Shown here: positions 31,684 to 39,344 of the stretch, one piece after another
Layout: each line of letters begins with the position of its first letter
How positions within the stretch are numbered: position 1 is the stretch's first letter
Assembly: GCA_044450785.1 (NCBI GenBank)
Contig: JBIOJM010000044.1
Location: 1 to 43,807 of the forward strand
Length of the DNA: 43,807 bases
Reading direction: 5' to 3'
From: JBIOJM01 sp044450785
GTDB taxonomy: Bacteria > Planctomycetota > Planctomycetia > Isosphaerales > Isosphaeraceae
The notes under the pieces: generated by a model
What the model was told of the DNA's origin: nothing
Databases searched by the model: none
What the model saw: only the letters and a program-made list of their open reading frames with translations
Program-made: the position numbers and the translations under genes

Positions 31684-33630
31684 ATGCGCTGTTCCGTAAC
31701 ATCTCGGCTCATGGTTCTCGTCATCGGGATCATCCAGGGCGCGGCGGCCGAGCCGCCCGCTGTTGATCAGGAAAAGCTGCAGGAGTGGGCCCAGGCACTC
31801 AGCGCCCCCGATCGCGAAGTCAGCATCAAGGCCGCGCGGCGCTGGATCGATGCTCTCGGCGATGCCGACCCGACGGTGCGACGGCGAGCGGCCGTCATGC
31901 TCGGCTCGGGTATCATGCACTTCAGCCCGGAGGTCAGGGAGCGGGCCGCAGAGGTCTTTGCCCGAATCGGGCCCGACGCGAAAGGCCGCGTCCCGGCGCT
32001 GGTCACCCTGCTATCCGATCCGGACGCAAAAGTGAGGTGGAGTGCCAACACCGTCCTCGGTGCGCTCGGCCCGGCGGCCGAGTCCGCGATCCCAGCCCTC
32101 TTGACACACCTCGGTGATCGAGACGGCCTCAATGCCCAGGTCGCGCTCGGTCAGATCGGCCCCGCGGCCATCCCGCCGCTCGTCGACCGGTTGACCCACG
32201 GAGAGGGTGAGGTGCGGGTGGCCGCGGCGGTGGCCTTCGAGGTCATGGGGCCCAAGGCCAAGCCGGCGCTCCCCGTGCTCATCGCAGCGCTGAGACAGGA
32301 CGACGCCAAGCTCCAACACGCGATCCTCAGAGCGCTTTATGAGATCGGACCCGATGCCGCCACGGCGGTCCCCTCGATCATCCCGCTCTTGAAGACCAAG
32401 GGCATCGGCGTCCAGGCCGAGGCCGCGCGAGCCCTGTGCAAGATCGGTCCGGCGGCCCGGGAGGCGGTCCCGATCCTTGTGACGATGTTGAAAGAGGATG
32501 ACCAACAGATCCAATTCTGGACGGCGATCGCCCTGAGGGAAATCGGCCCGGCCGCCGTTCCGGCCGTCAAAGTCGCGATGAAGGATGAGAACCCCAAGGT
32601 GCGCGACCGCGCCGCGGGCGTTTTCCGCGGGATCATGTCGGCCACTCCACCGGTCGCCGCGTCGTTCCTGAAGGACCTACGGGACCCGGACGTCAACGTC
32701 CGCCGTGCCGTCGTCGCGGCCCTGGTGAAGCTCGAAACGATCACCGACGCGGCGATCCCGGTCTTGATCGAGGTTTCGAAAAAGGACAGCGACGCCCAGA
32801 CCCGGCAAGACGCCTTGCTCGCCCTTGGCAAGGCCGGTCCCGCGGCCGTGCCGGCGTTGACCGCGGCGCTCGAGAATCGGGATTCCTCGGTCGTTTACAC
32901 CGCCGTCAGGGCGCTGGGTATGATCGGATCGGACGCAGGGTCTGCAGTCCCCGGACTCATCGCGGTCTGCAAGGGCCGGGATGAGAGATTGCAACAGGAC
33001 GCCGCCATCGCGCTCGGCCGCGTCGGCCCGGCGGCGGTACCCGCGCTCAGCGCGTTGTTCCAGGAAAAGAATGGGGCCTATCAACACGTCGCCGCCCTCG
33101 CGTTGCAGTTAATCGGCGAGGCGGCGGTCCCCTCGCTCATGAAGGCGTTGCAGGGTGGGGATGTTGACTCGCGGCGGGTCGCCGCTCAAGCCCTGATCAT
33201 GAAGCGAGGGGCAGCGAAGACGGCCCTCCCCGCATTGGTCCGGGCACTGAATGACCGCGACTACTACGTCCGCATCTTCGCCGCCACAGCCCTGGGCATG
33301 ATCGGGCCGGAGGCGAAGTCGGCCGTCCCTGCGCTCCTCGAGTGCTTCCACGACCCGCAACGCCGCATCCAGAACGAGGCCGCCGGGGCAATCGGCCAGA
33401 TCGGTCCCGCGGCCAAGGACGCCATCCCCGACCTGATCCGCGCCCTGAGTGACGGCAGCGCGGCCAACACCGCATCGCAGGCCCTGGCAGAGATCGGCCC
33501 GGCCGCCATCCCTGCCCTGACGGCCGTACTGAAGGGCGGGGACGAGCGTGCTCGGTCCTACGCTGCCGAAGCCCTCAAGAGGATTGATTCCAAGTCCGCG
33601 GCGACGACGGGCGCGCAGCCCATCCCGTAG
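31684..33630 (+). CDS. Secreted HEAT-repeat (PBS lyase-type) protein
   Basis: 648 residues. The first 22 (MRCSVTSRLMVLVIGIIQGAAA) form a signal peptide. The rest is almost wholly HEAT-like helical repeats of about 31-38 residues, each carrying blocks such as ALGxIGPAAxxAVPALxxxLxD. About 16 units can be counted by the recurring IGPAA/IGPEA block. Such solenoids are protein-binding scaffolds; no catalytic residues are visible, and a lyase role is not implied by the family name. Found in the periplasm or at the surface by its signal. The repeats at DNA level are diverged and the frame is intact. It ends in TAG. Confidence 0.85.
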   Translation: MRCSVTSRLMVLVIGIIQGAAAEPPAVDQEKLQEWAQALSAPDREVSIKAARRWIDALGDADPTVRRRAAVMLGSGIMHFSPEVRERAAEVFARIGPDAKGRVPALVTLLSDPDAKVRWSANTVLGALGPAAESAIPALLTHLGDRDGLNAQVALGQIGPAAIPPLVDRLTHGEGEVRVAAAVAFEVMGPKAKPALPVLIAALRQDDAKLQHAILRALYEIGPDAATAVPSIIPLLKTKGIGVQAEAARALCKIGPAAREAVPILVTMLKEDDQQIQFWTAIALREIGPAAVPAVKVAMKDENPKVRDRAAGVFRGIMSATPPVAASFLKDLRDPDVNVRRAVVAALVKLETITDAAIPVLIEVSKKDSDAQTRQDALLALGKAGPAAVPALTAALENRDSSVVYTAVRALGMIGSDAGSAVPGLIAVCKGRDERLQQDAAIALGRVGPAAVPALSALFQEKNGAYQHVAALALQLIGEAAVPSLMKALQGGDVDSRRVAAQALIMKRGAAKTALPALVRALNDRDYYVRIFAATALGMIGPEAKSAVPALLECFHDPQRRIQNEAAGAIGQIGPAAKDAIPDLIRALSDGSAANTASQALAEIGPAAIPALTAVLKGGDERARSYAAEALKRIDSKSAATTGAQPIP

Positions 33631-33935
33631 TACGTCTCACCTCGACATCGACGATCTCCGCCAGCGTGACCGACGTCTCTTCGACCGGTGAGAGCGAGCA
33701 GGATAACTCGGGCGATCAGTACAGTGACCAGTCGAGCTCGTCCACGCTCGTCAAGAGGGTCCAGAGGAACATAGCTTACCGCATACAGGCAGCCTGGTGC
33801 GGTGCCAATGGGATGTGATCACCCGGCGGCTTCCGCTCGGGAGACAGCCCGCTCAAGAGGCTCCAGGGGTCGGGGATACGGCTGTTTGCCGGCGACCCGC
33901 CCGAGAGCCTGCCTCAAGTCATCCGGAGGTCGCCC
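33631..33935. other. Intergenic region with a relic of Ser/Thr-rich coding sequence
   Basis: 305 bp without a full gene. The first 190 bp contain the relic described in the next entry. GGAGG at 33925-33929 is the ribosome site of the following gene (ATG 33936). Confidence 0.5.
33633..33818 (+). pseudogene. Relic resembling the Ser/Thr/Asp-rich region of the giant protein
   Basis: The frame 33633-33818 (stop TGA) lacks a good start and reads STSTISASVTDVSSTG then SEQDNSGDQYSDQSSSST, closely resembling the TEQHNSSDQYSDQSQ stretch at about 28350-28390 in the giant protein. After about 33750 the sequence turns into unrelated composition (VKRVQRN). It looks like a left-over piece from a duplicated or deleted paralogue of the giant gene. 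Low-complexity convergence is possible but the SSDQYSDQS core is specific. Confidence 0.5.
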
Positions 33936-34640
33936 ATGACTGGCAACGAGGAGATACTGGGACGCTGGAAGGCCCTGGCGGGCGACACCTCGGAGAAGCC
34001 CTGGGATCCCGACAATCTTGGCGGGTTCTTCCAGCAATTCCGGCCGTTGGGAGAGGGACTGGAGGCGGCGTTCGAGGGGGTCGTGGGGGCCGACGAGATC
34101 CTCCCCAGGCTCTTGGAGGTCTACCCGGTGACAGCGGACGGATGGCGCTCCGATGAGGCGTACGACGCGTACTTCATCGTCCATAACCCGCGGCCGATCT
34201 CCGCGTCTCGCGCGAAGGACCTCATCGGCTTGTACCTGGAGAGTGTGGCGGCGATGGCCCAAGCCGTGGGCAACGACGATTCAAGAGGCCTGCTCGAACG
34301 CCCCCTCCGCGTCGGGGTCGTCGAGGGCGAGAAGCCTTGGCCGCCGGGCAGAGATGACCCCGAGACGATGATCTCCGAGACGACGGGCGACTTCATGCGT
34401 TCGCTGCTCGGTTTTGGAGGACAAACAGCGAGCCATCTCCCAGCCTCGCACTACCGAGTCGAGGCGAACCACGACATACGACGCGCGACGGGCCAACCTC
34501 AAGCGGATCTTGTCGTTGTCAATGCCTCTCAAGGACAAGCTGCGATTGGCCAAGGCCGCGCGACTGGTCAAGCCCTGATCTTGTTTCGGCCGGGGCCGGA
34601 TCGCCGTTTATGGTGGCGGCGGTTCGGCTGGCCGGTCTGA
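33936..34640 (+). CDS. Unknown protein, probably frameshifted near its end
   Basis: 234 codons from ATG 33936 with an excellent GGAGG 6 nt upstream. I do not recognise a family. The first about 165 residues look genuine (GGFFQQFRPLGEGLEAAFEG, DAYFIVHNPRPIS, LIGLYLESVAAMAQAVG), with no signal peptide or membrane segment. From about 34490 the third codon positions lose their G/C bias in this frame, while the next frame gains it and reads ANLKRILSLSMPLKDKLRL up to TGA 34576-34578, a natural-looking basic helix. A single-base change between 34440 and 34500 would make the true end 34578. The annotated tail is therefore doubtful. Confidence 0.55.
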   Translation: MTGNEEILGRWKALAGDTSEKPWDPDNLGGFFQQFRPLGEGLEAAFEGVVGADEILPRLLEVYPVTADGWRSDEAYDAYFIVHNPRPISASRAKDLIGLYLESVAAMAQAVGNDDSRGLLERPLRVGVVEGEKPWPPGRDDPETMISETTGDFMRSLLGFGGQTASHLPASHYRVEANHDIRRATGQPQADLVVVNASQGQAAIGQGRATGQALILFRPGPDRRLWWRRFGWPV

Positions 34641-34672
34641 TCGGTCACACAAAACGCATGAGGCGATCGGCC

Positions 34673-34903
34673 ATGAGAACGACTGTGATCCATTGCTCAC
34701 GCTGTGGCGCGACGATCCTGGGAGGTCACTCGATCCTACAGATCGTCGCGGGCGAGTTGGCGAACCGCCATGATGAACCCTGGATTGATCTCTGCGGCTC
34801 TTGCGTGGATCGGTTCGGCGATTGGCTGCGGTCTGGATCGCCACACAACGGCGCAGCGGCGGCGCCGACCGTCCAGCCGGCAATGGTGACCGTCACTCGT
34901 TAG
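34673..34903 (+). CDS. Small putative zinc-ribbon protein
   Basis: 76 residues from ATG 34673; longer in-frame starts at 34658 and 34610 are possible but add unlikely sequence. CSRCGATILGG and LCGSCVDRFGDWL provide two C-x-x-C pairs about 40 residues apart, the spacing of a treble-clef or ribbon zinc site. Such small proteins are frequent in planctomycete genomes, and no function is known to me. The C-terminal 20 residues are Ala/Pro-rich and likely disordered. Confidence 0.6.
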   Translation: MRTTVIHCSRCGATILGGHSILQIVAGELANRHDEPWIDLCGSCVDRFGDWLRSGSPHNGAAAAPTVQPAMVTVTR

Positions 34904-34935
34904 CAACGCTCTGGCGGGGCGTGCGGGGGCTTTCC

Positions 34936-35427
34936 GTGAGAACCGCGATTGCGACCCGACGATACAACCAGATCGGCCGGACTCTGGCTGATGAGCTGGC
35001 ACGCCGCGTTGGGCGCGGTAAGGGGCTGCGCGGCGTGCTCGTCACGACCGGCCGGTGTTCTGGTCGCTTCGTCGTGTGGGGAGCGCATTGGGACCGTGAG
35101 AGCTCTCTCGTGACATTCGCCTATCCCGCGGCCGGACCCGTGCCGATCGGGATTCATTGCACGGACCCAACGCACACGTTCTTCCACACGCTCGATTGCT
35201 ACCAGAATCCCCAGTATCCGCCCGGGGATGCTTCGCGACCTGCGGCCGGAAGAATGTATGCTCGTCACGCGCTGGCGGATCTGTTGCTGCAAGCCGCGGG
35301 CAGTCCGGAAGGCAAGGCCGGACGCGGTGGAAGGCTAAGACGATTGACGGGTGCGGCAGCCAGGAATGGAAACGGCCGTCCCCGGGGATCATCCTTGACC
35401 CACCCGCTTGGCCAGGTTAGTAGATAG
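34936..35427 (+). CDS. Unknown protein
   Basis: 163 residues if started at GTG 34936 (GTG 34921 also fits; the ATG-like start further upstream lies inside the previous gene). The central part (LRGVLVTTGRCSGRFVVWGAHW, PVPIGIHCTDPTHTFFHTLDCY) has a folded look with several His and Cys residues, but no recognised domain. The last 40 residues are Arg/Gly-rich and may be unstructured. Its codon use is less regular than the neighbours. Confidence 0.45.
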   Translation: MRTAIATRRYNQIGRTLADELARRVGRGKGLRGVLVTTGRCSGRFVVWGAHWDRESSLVTFAYPAAGPVPIGIHCTDPTHTFFHTLDCYQNPQYPPGDASRPAAGRMYARHALADLLLQAAGSPEGKAGRGGRLRRLTGAAARNGNGRPRGSSLTHPLGQVSR

Positions 35428-35536
35428 GAGGTTTTACGTCGACGTGAACCACGATTCGTCGTGCTCGGCTGGAGTGTCCGTGCGTTCATCGTCCAGTGGC
35501 AAGGGGCACGACATGCAATATGCGGTTGGTTTATCG

Positions 35537-35543
35537 AAGGAGG
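35537..35543 (+). promoter_or_regulatory. Strong Shine-Dalgarno sequence selecting a TTG start
   Basis: AAGGAGG at 35537-35543 lies 6 nt before TTG 35550, in frame with the following gene. The upstream candidate starts GTG 35496 and ATG 35520 have no comparable site, so TTG 35550 is preferred. Confidence 0.55.
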
Positions 35544-35549
35544 GGACCG

Positions 35550-36050
35550 TTGCTCCCCGGAGATCCTCAACTGACGATTGAAACGAGAGCACGATGGCCA
35601 ATCCCCAATGAGTTTCGGCGAGAACGTCCACGTGTCGCTCTTGAGGCGTCGATAACGCTCTGGAAAGGGTTGAGGCCGAACGCCCGGCTCCGGTCGATCA
35701 CCGCAGTCTATAATTGCGTCGGTATGGTGACGACCAATCGGAGAGCTTGGGCGTTTCCCGAAGATTTACCCAAGGTCTTACATGATGACGGGTTCCGTCG
35801 AATACTGGGTCCTATTGAGGCAAGATGCGGAGATTTAGTGATCTACCACGACACCAAAGGGAGAATCTGCCACGTAGGAATGGTTATTGAGAAGAAACTC
35901 GCGACGGACCCGTACAACCCCGGCGACCCGCTCAGAGTTCTGAGCAAGTCGGGAGCAGACGGCGAATACGAGCATGACATGTCGGATGTCCCTGATTTTC
36001 TTGGGACACCGATTGAGTTTTGGACGGACCGGAAGGGGGCAGATCAATGA
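35550..36050 (+). CDS. NlpC/P60- or CHAP-like cysteine hydrolase-type protein
   Basis: 166 residues from TTG 35550 (longer forms from 35520 or 35496 possible). The core carries YNCVGMV with a Cys, then a GDLVIYHDTKGRICHVGMV block with a His, the Cys...His order and GD-x-V-x-Y...HVG pattern typical of papain-like NlpC/P60 and CHAP folds. These cleave peptide or amide bonds, often in peptidoglycan, and are also used as toxins or effectors. There is no signal peptide. It opens a row of three genes with overlapping ends (next start at 36047 inside its stop, ATGA). Its G+C is visibly below that of the surrounding genes, suggesting transfer. The activity is inferred from the motifs only. Confidence 0.6.
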   Translation: MLPGDPQLTIETRARWPIPNEFRRERPRVALEASITLWKGLRPNARLRSITAVYNCVGMVTTNRRAWAFPEDLPKVLHDDGFRRILGPIEARCGDLVIYHDTKGRICHVGMVIEKKLATDPYNPGDPLRVLSKSGADGEYEHDMSDVPDFLGTPIEFWTDRKGADQ

Positions 36051-36613
36051 ATGAACTCTCTGAAACCATCGAGAGCCATCGTTTCTCCGCGTTCGTGAAT
36101 GTGGCGAGCGACTTCGACCACTTTCTCCAATCGCTTGCTTCAATGCCCGAAACCCGGGGTTTGCTCATCCATCTCACTGCTCCCTCGGCGCGGCGGATCG
36201 TTTTAGAGCGTCTTCGCGCAGTGACAGTACGAGATATCGACCCGGAGTACGAGAACCCGTGGGACGTTGCCTTGGCTACGTATCTTTGGGTCTTGTGGAC
36301 GACCGATGCATCGCTGGCAGCACTCGGACGAGAGCACGTGCTTTCCTCTCGTAATTGTTGGTGGTCGAGGAAGTTGGCGGAGAGCTTAAGCCAAGCGATA
36401 CCGTCGACGTCCGCACATGCTTGCACCACGTACTACAATAAAGCCTCGATGGTTGATGTTTGTAATTCCCACTCGGCGCGGACAACGCGGAAAGTCCTGG
36501 TGGGCCAGCCGTCTATGCCCGACCGGTCAGACACAGAAGAGAGGAAGATAACCGTCAAGGTGATCAAGGACTCACCAAAAAGAGTACAGCAGCCCATACT
36601 CAGGAGGGCCTGA
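36047..36613 (+). CDS. Unknown protein, second gene of a three-gene overlapping set
   Basis: 188 residues from ATG 36047, which overlaps the previous TGA by four bases (ATGA) and is preceded by GGAAGGGGG. I do not recognise a family. Residues 1 to about 110 look helical (FDHFLQSLASMPETRGLLIHL, NPWDVALATYLWVLW), the latter with a hydrophobic Trp-rich stretch that may be buried rather than membrane-spanning. The C-terminal 70 residues are polar and basic (RKITVKVIKDSPKR). Coupling to the Cys-hydrolase-like gene suggests a partner or immunity role, but this is inference only. Confidence 0.6.
   Translation: MNELSETIESHRFSAFVNVASDFDHFLQSLASMPETRGLLIHLTAPSARRIVLERLRAVTVRDIDPEYENPWDVALATYLWVLWTTDASLAALGREHVLSSRNCWWSRKLAESLSQAIPSTSAHACTTYYNKASMVDVCNSHSARTTRKVLVGQPSMPDRSDTEERKITVKVIKDSPKRVQQPILRRA
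36602..36607 (+). promoter_or_regulatory. Shine-Dalgarno AGGAGG of the third gene of the set
   Basis: A perfect AGGAGG at 36602-36607 lies 5 nt before ATG 36613. It sits within the last codons of the preceding gene, whose TGA shares one base with the ATG, supporting coupled translation. Confidence 0.6.
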
Positions 36614-37098
36614 TGATTCGGCACATTTGGACTGTACCTTGTAGGATGGGCATCCTCGATGCGAGTTCGAACAACTTGACGTTGGTTGAAGTGCTGGAAG
36701 AGGTACATCTCGGGCCTCATCCCCTGGAATTGGCAGGAAGGCGGGCTGGCTCGCCTCTACTCTCCGTCGACGTGGTGAGCTTGTGGGTCAGGGAAGATCC
36801 TGGCTTGCCGGTGATGGGCCAGGGTCGTTTCGGAATCATAGCGCCTAACGGGGAAAGGAGTTCAGATCAGGAGTTTGAGATCGATCTACGTGAATACTCA
36901 CGATGTCGGACATTTCTCCGAATTATGGGTGTCCCCTTCCCGGCGATAGGACAGTACCACCTCAAAGTCGATAGTCGTCTGAATTCCGAAGAGCCCTGGA
37001 CCAGGTTGCACGGGTCCCAATCACGGTTACTCAGCTCCCGGGGCAATTGCCCCAAGGGGAGTGAATCCTACGTCTCGCCGTTTTGCGTTTCTTGCTAG
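36613..37098 (+). CDS. Unknown protein, third gene of the set; N-terminus resembles DUF6941-like proteins
   Basis: 161 residues. The opening HIWTVPCRMGILDASSNNLT and the following LVEVLEEV recall a widespread uncharacterised family (DUF6941 type, from memory), whose members begin with H-I-W-T-V-x-C and have a short beta-rich fold. The middle part (GQGRFGIIAPNGE, FEIDLREYSRCRTFLRIMG, FPAIGQYHLKVD) reads like a beta-sandwich. There are several Cys near the C-terminus. It is coupled to the previous gene by a one-base overlap. The family assignment is tentative and its function unknown. Confidence 0.6.
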   Translation: MIRHIWTVPCRMGILDASSNNLTLVEVLEEVHLGPHPLELAGRRAGSPLLSVDVVSLWVREDPGLPVMGQGRFGIIAPNGERSSDQEFEIDLREYSRCRTFLRIMGVPFPAIGQYHLKVDSRLNSEEPWTRLHGSQSRLLSSRGNCPKGSESYVSPFCVSC

Positions 37099-37148
37099 AC
37101 CAGGAGCCGAGCCGTCCACCTCTGTCCTCGGCCTGGGCGGCGACCCGT

Positions 37149-37664
37149 TCACCCGGCGCCGGTGTACGCTGGTCGATAGGTCCGAAGAACGCGAACTGAA
37201 GCGTATTCCGGGCTGGTGAGTGTCGTTTTAAGTCGCAGTAGTTCAGCGGTTGCGTTTGCGTCGCTTAAGGAATTAAGAAAGGTCGATAGCACATGCCGGT
37301 ATTCTTCAACCAAAGCCTCGCAATCCCACTGCTTATCCGCCTCCGTAATTGAGAGTCGTTTCGAGGTCAAATGGGCGATTTCCTTCCCGACTCGCCAATC
37401 TAATTCCTTGAGCGCAGGAGGCATAGGATCTGGCCTCGTGTTTTCCCAGTTTTGTACGTAGTCGCTAGCAAGGATGTCATCATCGAACCGGCGGCAGCCG
37501 AAGAAGAAGCTGTATAGTACGCGCCCATGAATCGTGAATGATTCAACGAGTGCGTTCGTGACGAACTCTGAATGGGATGTTCTTAATTCCCTCGCGGTCC
37601 CGAATAGCATTTCAATCTCATACACAAGATGTTTGGATGCCGCAACTAAGTCGTCCCTTGTCAT
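37149..37664 (-). CDS. Conserved helical protein of unknown function
   Basis: 171 residues with GGGAGG 6 nt before ATG 37664. The layout DLVAASKHLVYEIEMLFGTARELR, ALVESFTIHGRVLYSFFF, DDILASDYVQNW, KEIAHLTSKR matches, to my recollection, a common unnamed family found in many bacterial genomes. It is mostly alpha-helical with conserved His and Glu in the ESFTIH and EIAHLT segments. No membrane segment or signal peptide. It faces the three-gene set tail to tail, sharing its lower G+C, and may belong to the same transferred segment. Confidence 0.65.
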   Translation of the reverse strand: MTRDDLVAASKHLVYEIEMLFGTARELRTSHSEFVTNALVESFTIHGRVLYSFFFGCRRFDDDILASDYVQNWENTRPDPMPPALKELDWRVGKEIAHLTSKRLSITEADKQWDCEALVEEYRHVLSTFLNSLSDANATAELLRLKTTLTSPEYASVRVLRTYRPAYTGAG

Positions 37665-38315
37665 GCAAAGCCTCCCATTCGAAAGTCGCCGTCGACGCGA
37701 TCATTGCCGAGTTGATTGTACCGAATTGGCATGCGCCAAGCCAGTACCACGCCCGTCATGAGGCTCGCGGGCGCTTGGCCGATCTGAACCATGTCCGAGG
37801 GGCTCGACGTCGCCAGAGGGGAGCGTAGGGGCTCGGGGCGACTTCGATCCGATCGTCCGTTTGCTCGTCTGGCAAGCGGGCTCGATTCCTACTCCCTTGC
37901 TACCCCTTTGACCCTCAATATCCCTTTGCGATGACGGGTAACATTCGCTGATGTAGGCTATTGTATTTCTCACCGAATGCCTGTAATGTAAGGGTCGGCA
38001 ACGGGTTTAGGTCGAAACGAGTCACGTCTCGCGAAATGCAAGGCCAGCAGTCCGAACAGCAGGTCGCCAGCTCGATCTGCGTCACCAAGCATCGTGGGAT
38101 CTCCCAAGTTTCCAGATCGAATTTCCTCAGGCTTGGCCTCCTCCCCAACCGGGAGACCATCGTCGGCCTTCGAGGTTCCGTGCTTGGTTCCGTTTGATGC
38201 TGATTCTTTCTCCAATGTGTGCTATTCTGAAGCATAGACGTTTCCATGCCGAGCGTCGACCGCGTTCTTGACGCGAAGGGTAGCCCGTTTCACGACGGAG
38301 CGGAGGGGAGCTGAG
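37665..38315. other. Intergenic region of about 650 bp
   Basis: No solid gene. ORFs on both strands are short, begin with rare starts and have no good ribosome sites, except the possible relic at 37970-38215 (minus). The promoter of the 37664 gene and of the 38316 gene should lie at its two ends; no clear consensus boxes were found. Confidence 0.5.
37970..38215 (-). pseudogene. Possible relic of a planctomycete kinase N-terminal segment
   Basis: 81 codons from a TTG. Its second half reads DADRAGDLLFGLLALHFARRD, which resembles the D-R-N-L-L-F-G-x-L-A-L-Q block seen at the N-terminus of many planctomycete Ser/Thr kinases. The rest is polar and unrecognised, and no kinase follows. It could be a decayed fragment or a chance ORF. 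Confidence 0.25.
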
Positions 38316-39344
38316 ATGACTCGAACGTCTCGACGGCAATTCACCGCGGCGGTCGGTCTTGTCCTGGGCATGACCGTGGTCTCCTGGCTAATCCTTGACG
38401 TCGGTCCCGCGACGGCGCAGCAGATTCAGAACCGGCTGCCCGGCTTCCAGGCGCCGGCGAGTGACTCGCTCGAGGCCCGGATCCTCGCGCGGCTCTCAAC
38501 GGGTGAGTACCAGCCCGATGACCTGCCTCGCCTGGCGAGTCTCACGGTCCTCGAGTCGATCTCGACGCTGGTGAACATTCGCGACGACCTCCGGGACAGC
38601 CCGATGGGAAGTCTGCTGGAGCGAGAGGCCACATCGCTCTGGGACGCGTCACAACTCTTCTCGGAAACCGTCAGCTCCGCGCCGCTCGACCTCGCGACCT
38701 TGTCTCGCGCCCAGTCCGAGTTTGTGGACGTCCGATCGGCCTATCGCCAGCTCGAGGCGACGCTCGGGGAATTCCCCGGCCTGTCGGATCGTGCTGACAC
38801 TCATCTGCAAGCCATCACCCGCCTGTTGAGCGCGACGAACGGGGCCACGGGAGCGCTGGAAGCCAATCTGCTCAGAACGGTTCCGCTCCCCGTAAACCGC
38901 TCCCTGGACGTCGATGAGATGCGAATGCAAGTCCAGCTCCTGGCAAACGACCTCGTCGTCCTGATCGGAAAGGTCGGAAATTCCCGTGGTGAACGAGCCG
39001 CAAACGATGGCGTGCTCGACGACTTGAACGGCATGCTCGCACAGGTTCAGGACTTTGGCCGCAGGCTTTCGCTCGAGCTCTCTTTCAAGGAGCGTCAGGA
39101 ATTGTTTCGTGTCACCAGGCGCCGGTTGTGGCAGGTCGAGTCCAGGATCGGTCACCTCAAGTGGCCGGCCGACCTGCGACGCCAGTGGCGCGGCGTTCGG
39201 GAGCGAACGAACGCCATTTCTGATGACTTTGGGCTTCCCCGTGTGATCCTCCTCGACCGCGACCATCGCGATCAAGTCGTCGCCCGTTTCCGGAACCCGG
39301 CGCCGGCGGTTGACAGCCCGCGCGGCATCATCGTCCACCCGTGA
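38316..39344 (+). CDS. Exported protein of unknown function, possible Tat signal
   Basis: 342 residues from ATG 38316, chosen because GGAG-rich sequence precedes it; 16 codons further upstream are also open. The N-terminus TSRRQFTAAVGLVLGMTVVSW has twin arginines followed by a hydrophobic run and an ATAQQ cleavage-like site, fitting a Tat or Sec signal. The mature part is strongly alpha-helical and rich in Leu, Arg and Asp (LASLTVLESISTLVNIRDDL, LLANDLVVLIGKVG), likely a helical bundle or coiled coil. I do not recognise a family. Its end overlaps the convergent GDPD gene by 17 bp. Confidence 0.7.
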   Translation: MTRTSRRQFTAAVGLVLGMTVVSWLILDVGPATAQQIQNRLPGFQAPASDSLEARILARLSTGEYQPDDLPRLASLTVLESISTLVNIRDDLRDSPMGSLLEREATSLWDASQLFSETVSSAPLDLATLSRAQSEFVDVRSAYRQLEATLGEFPGLSDRADTHLQAITRLLSATNGATGALEANLLRTVPLPVNRSLDVDEMRMQVQLLANDLVVLIGKVGNSRGERAANDGVLDDLNGMLAQVQDFGRRLSLELSFKERQELFRVTRRRLWQVESRIGHLKWPADLRRQWRGVRERTNAISDDFGLPRVILLDRDHRDQVVARFRNPAPAVDSPRGIIVHP

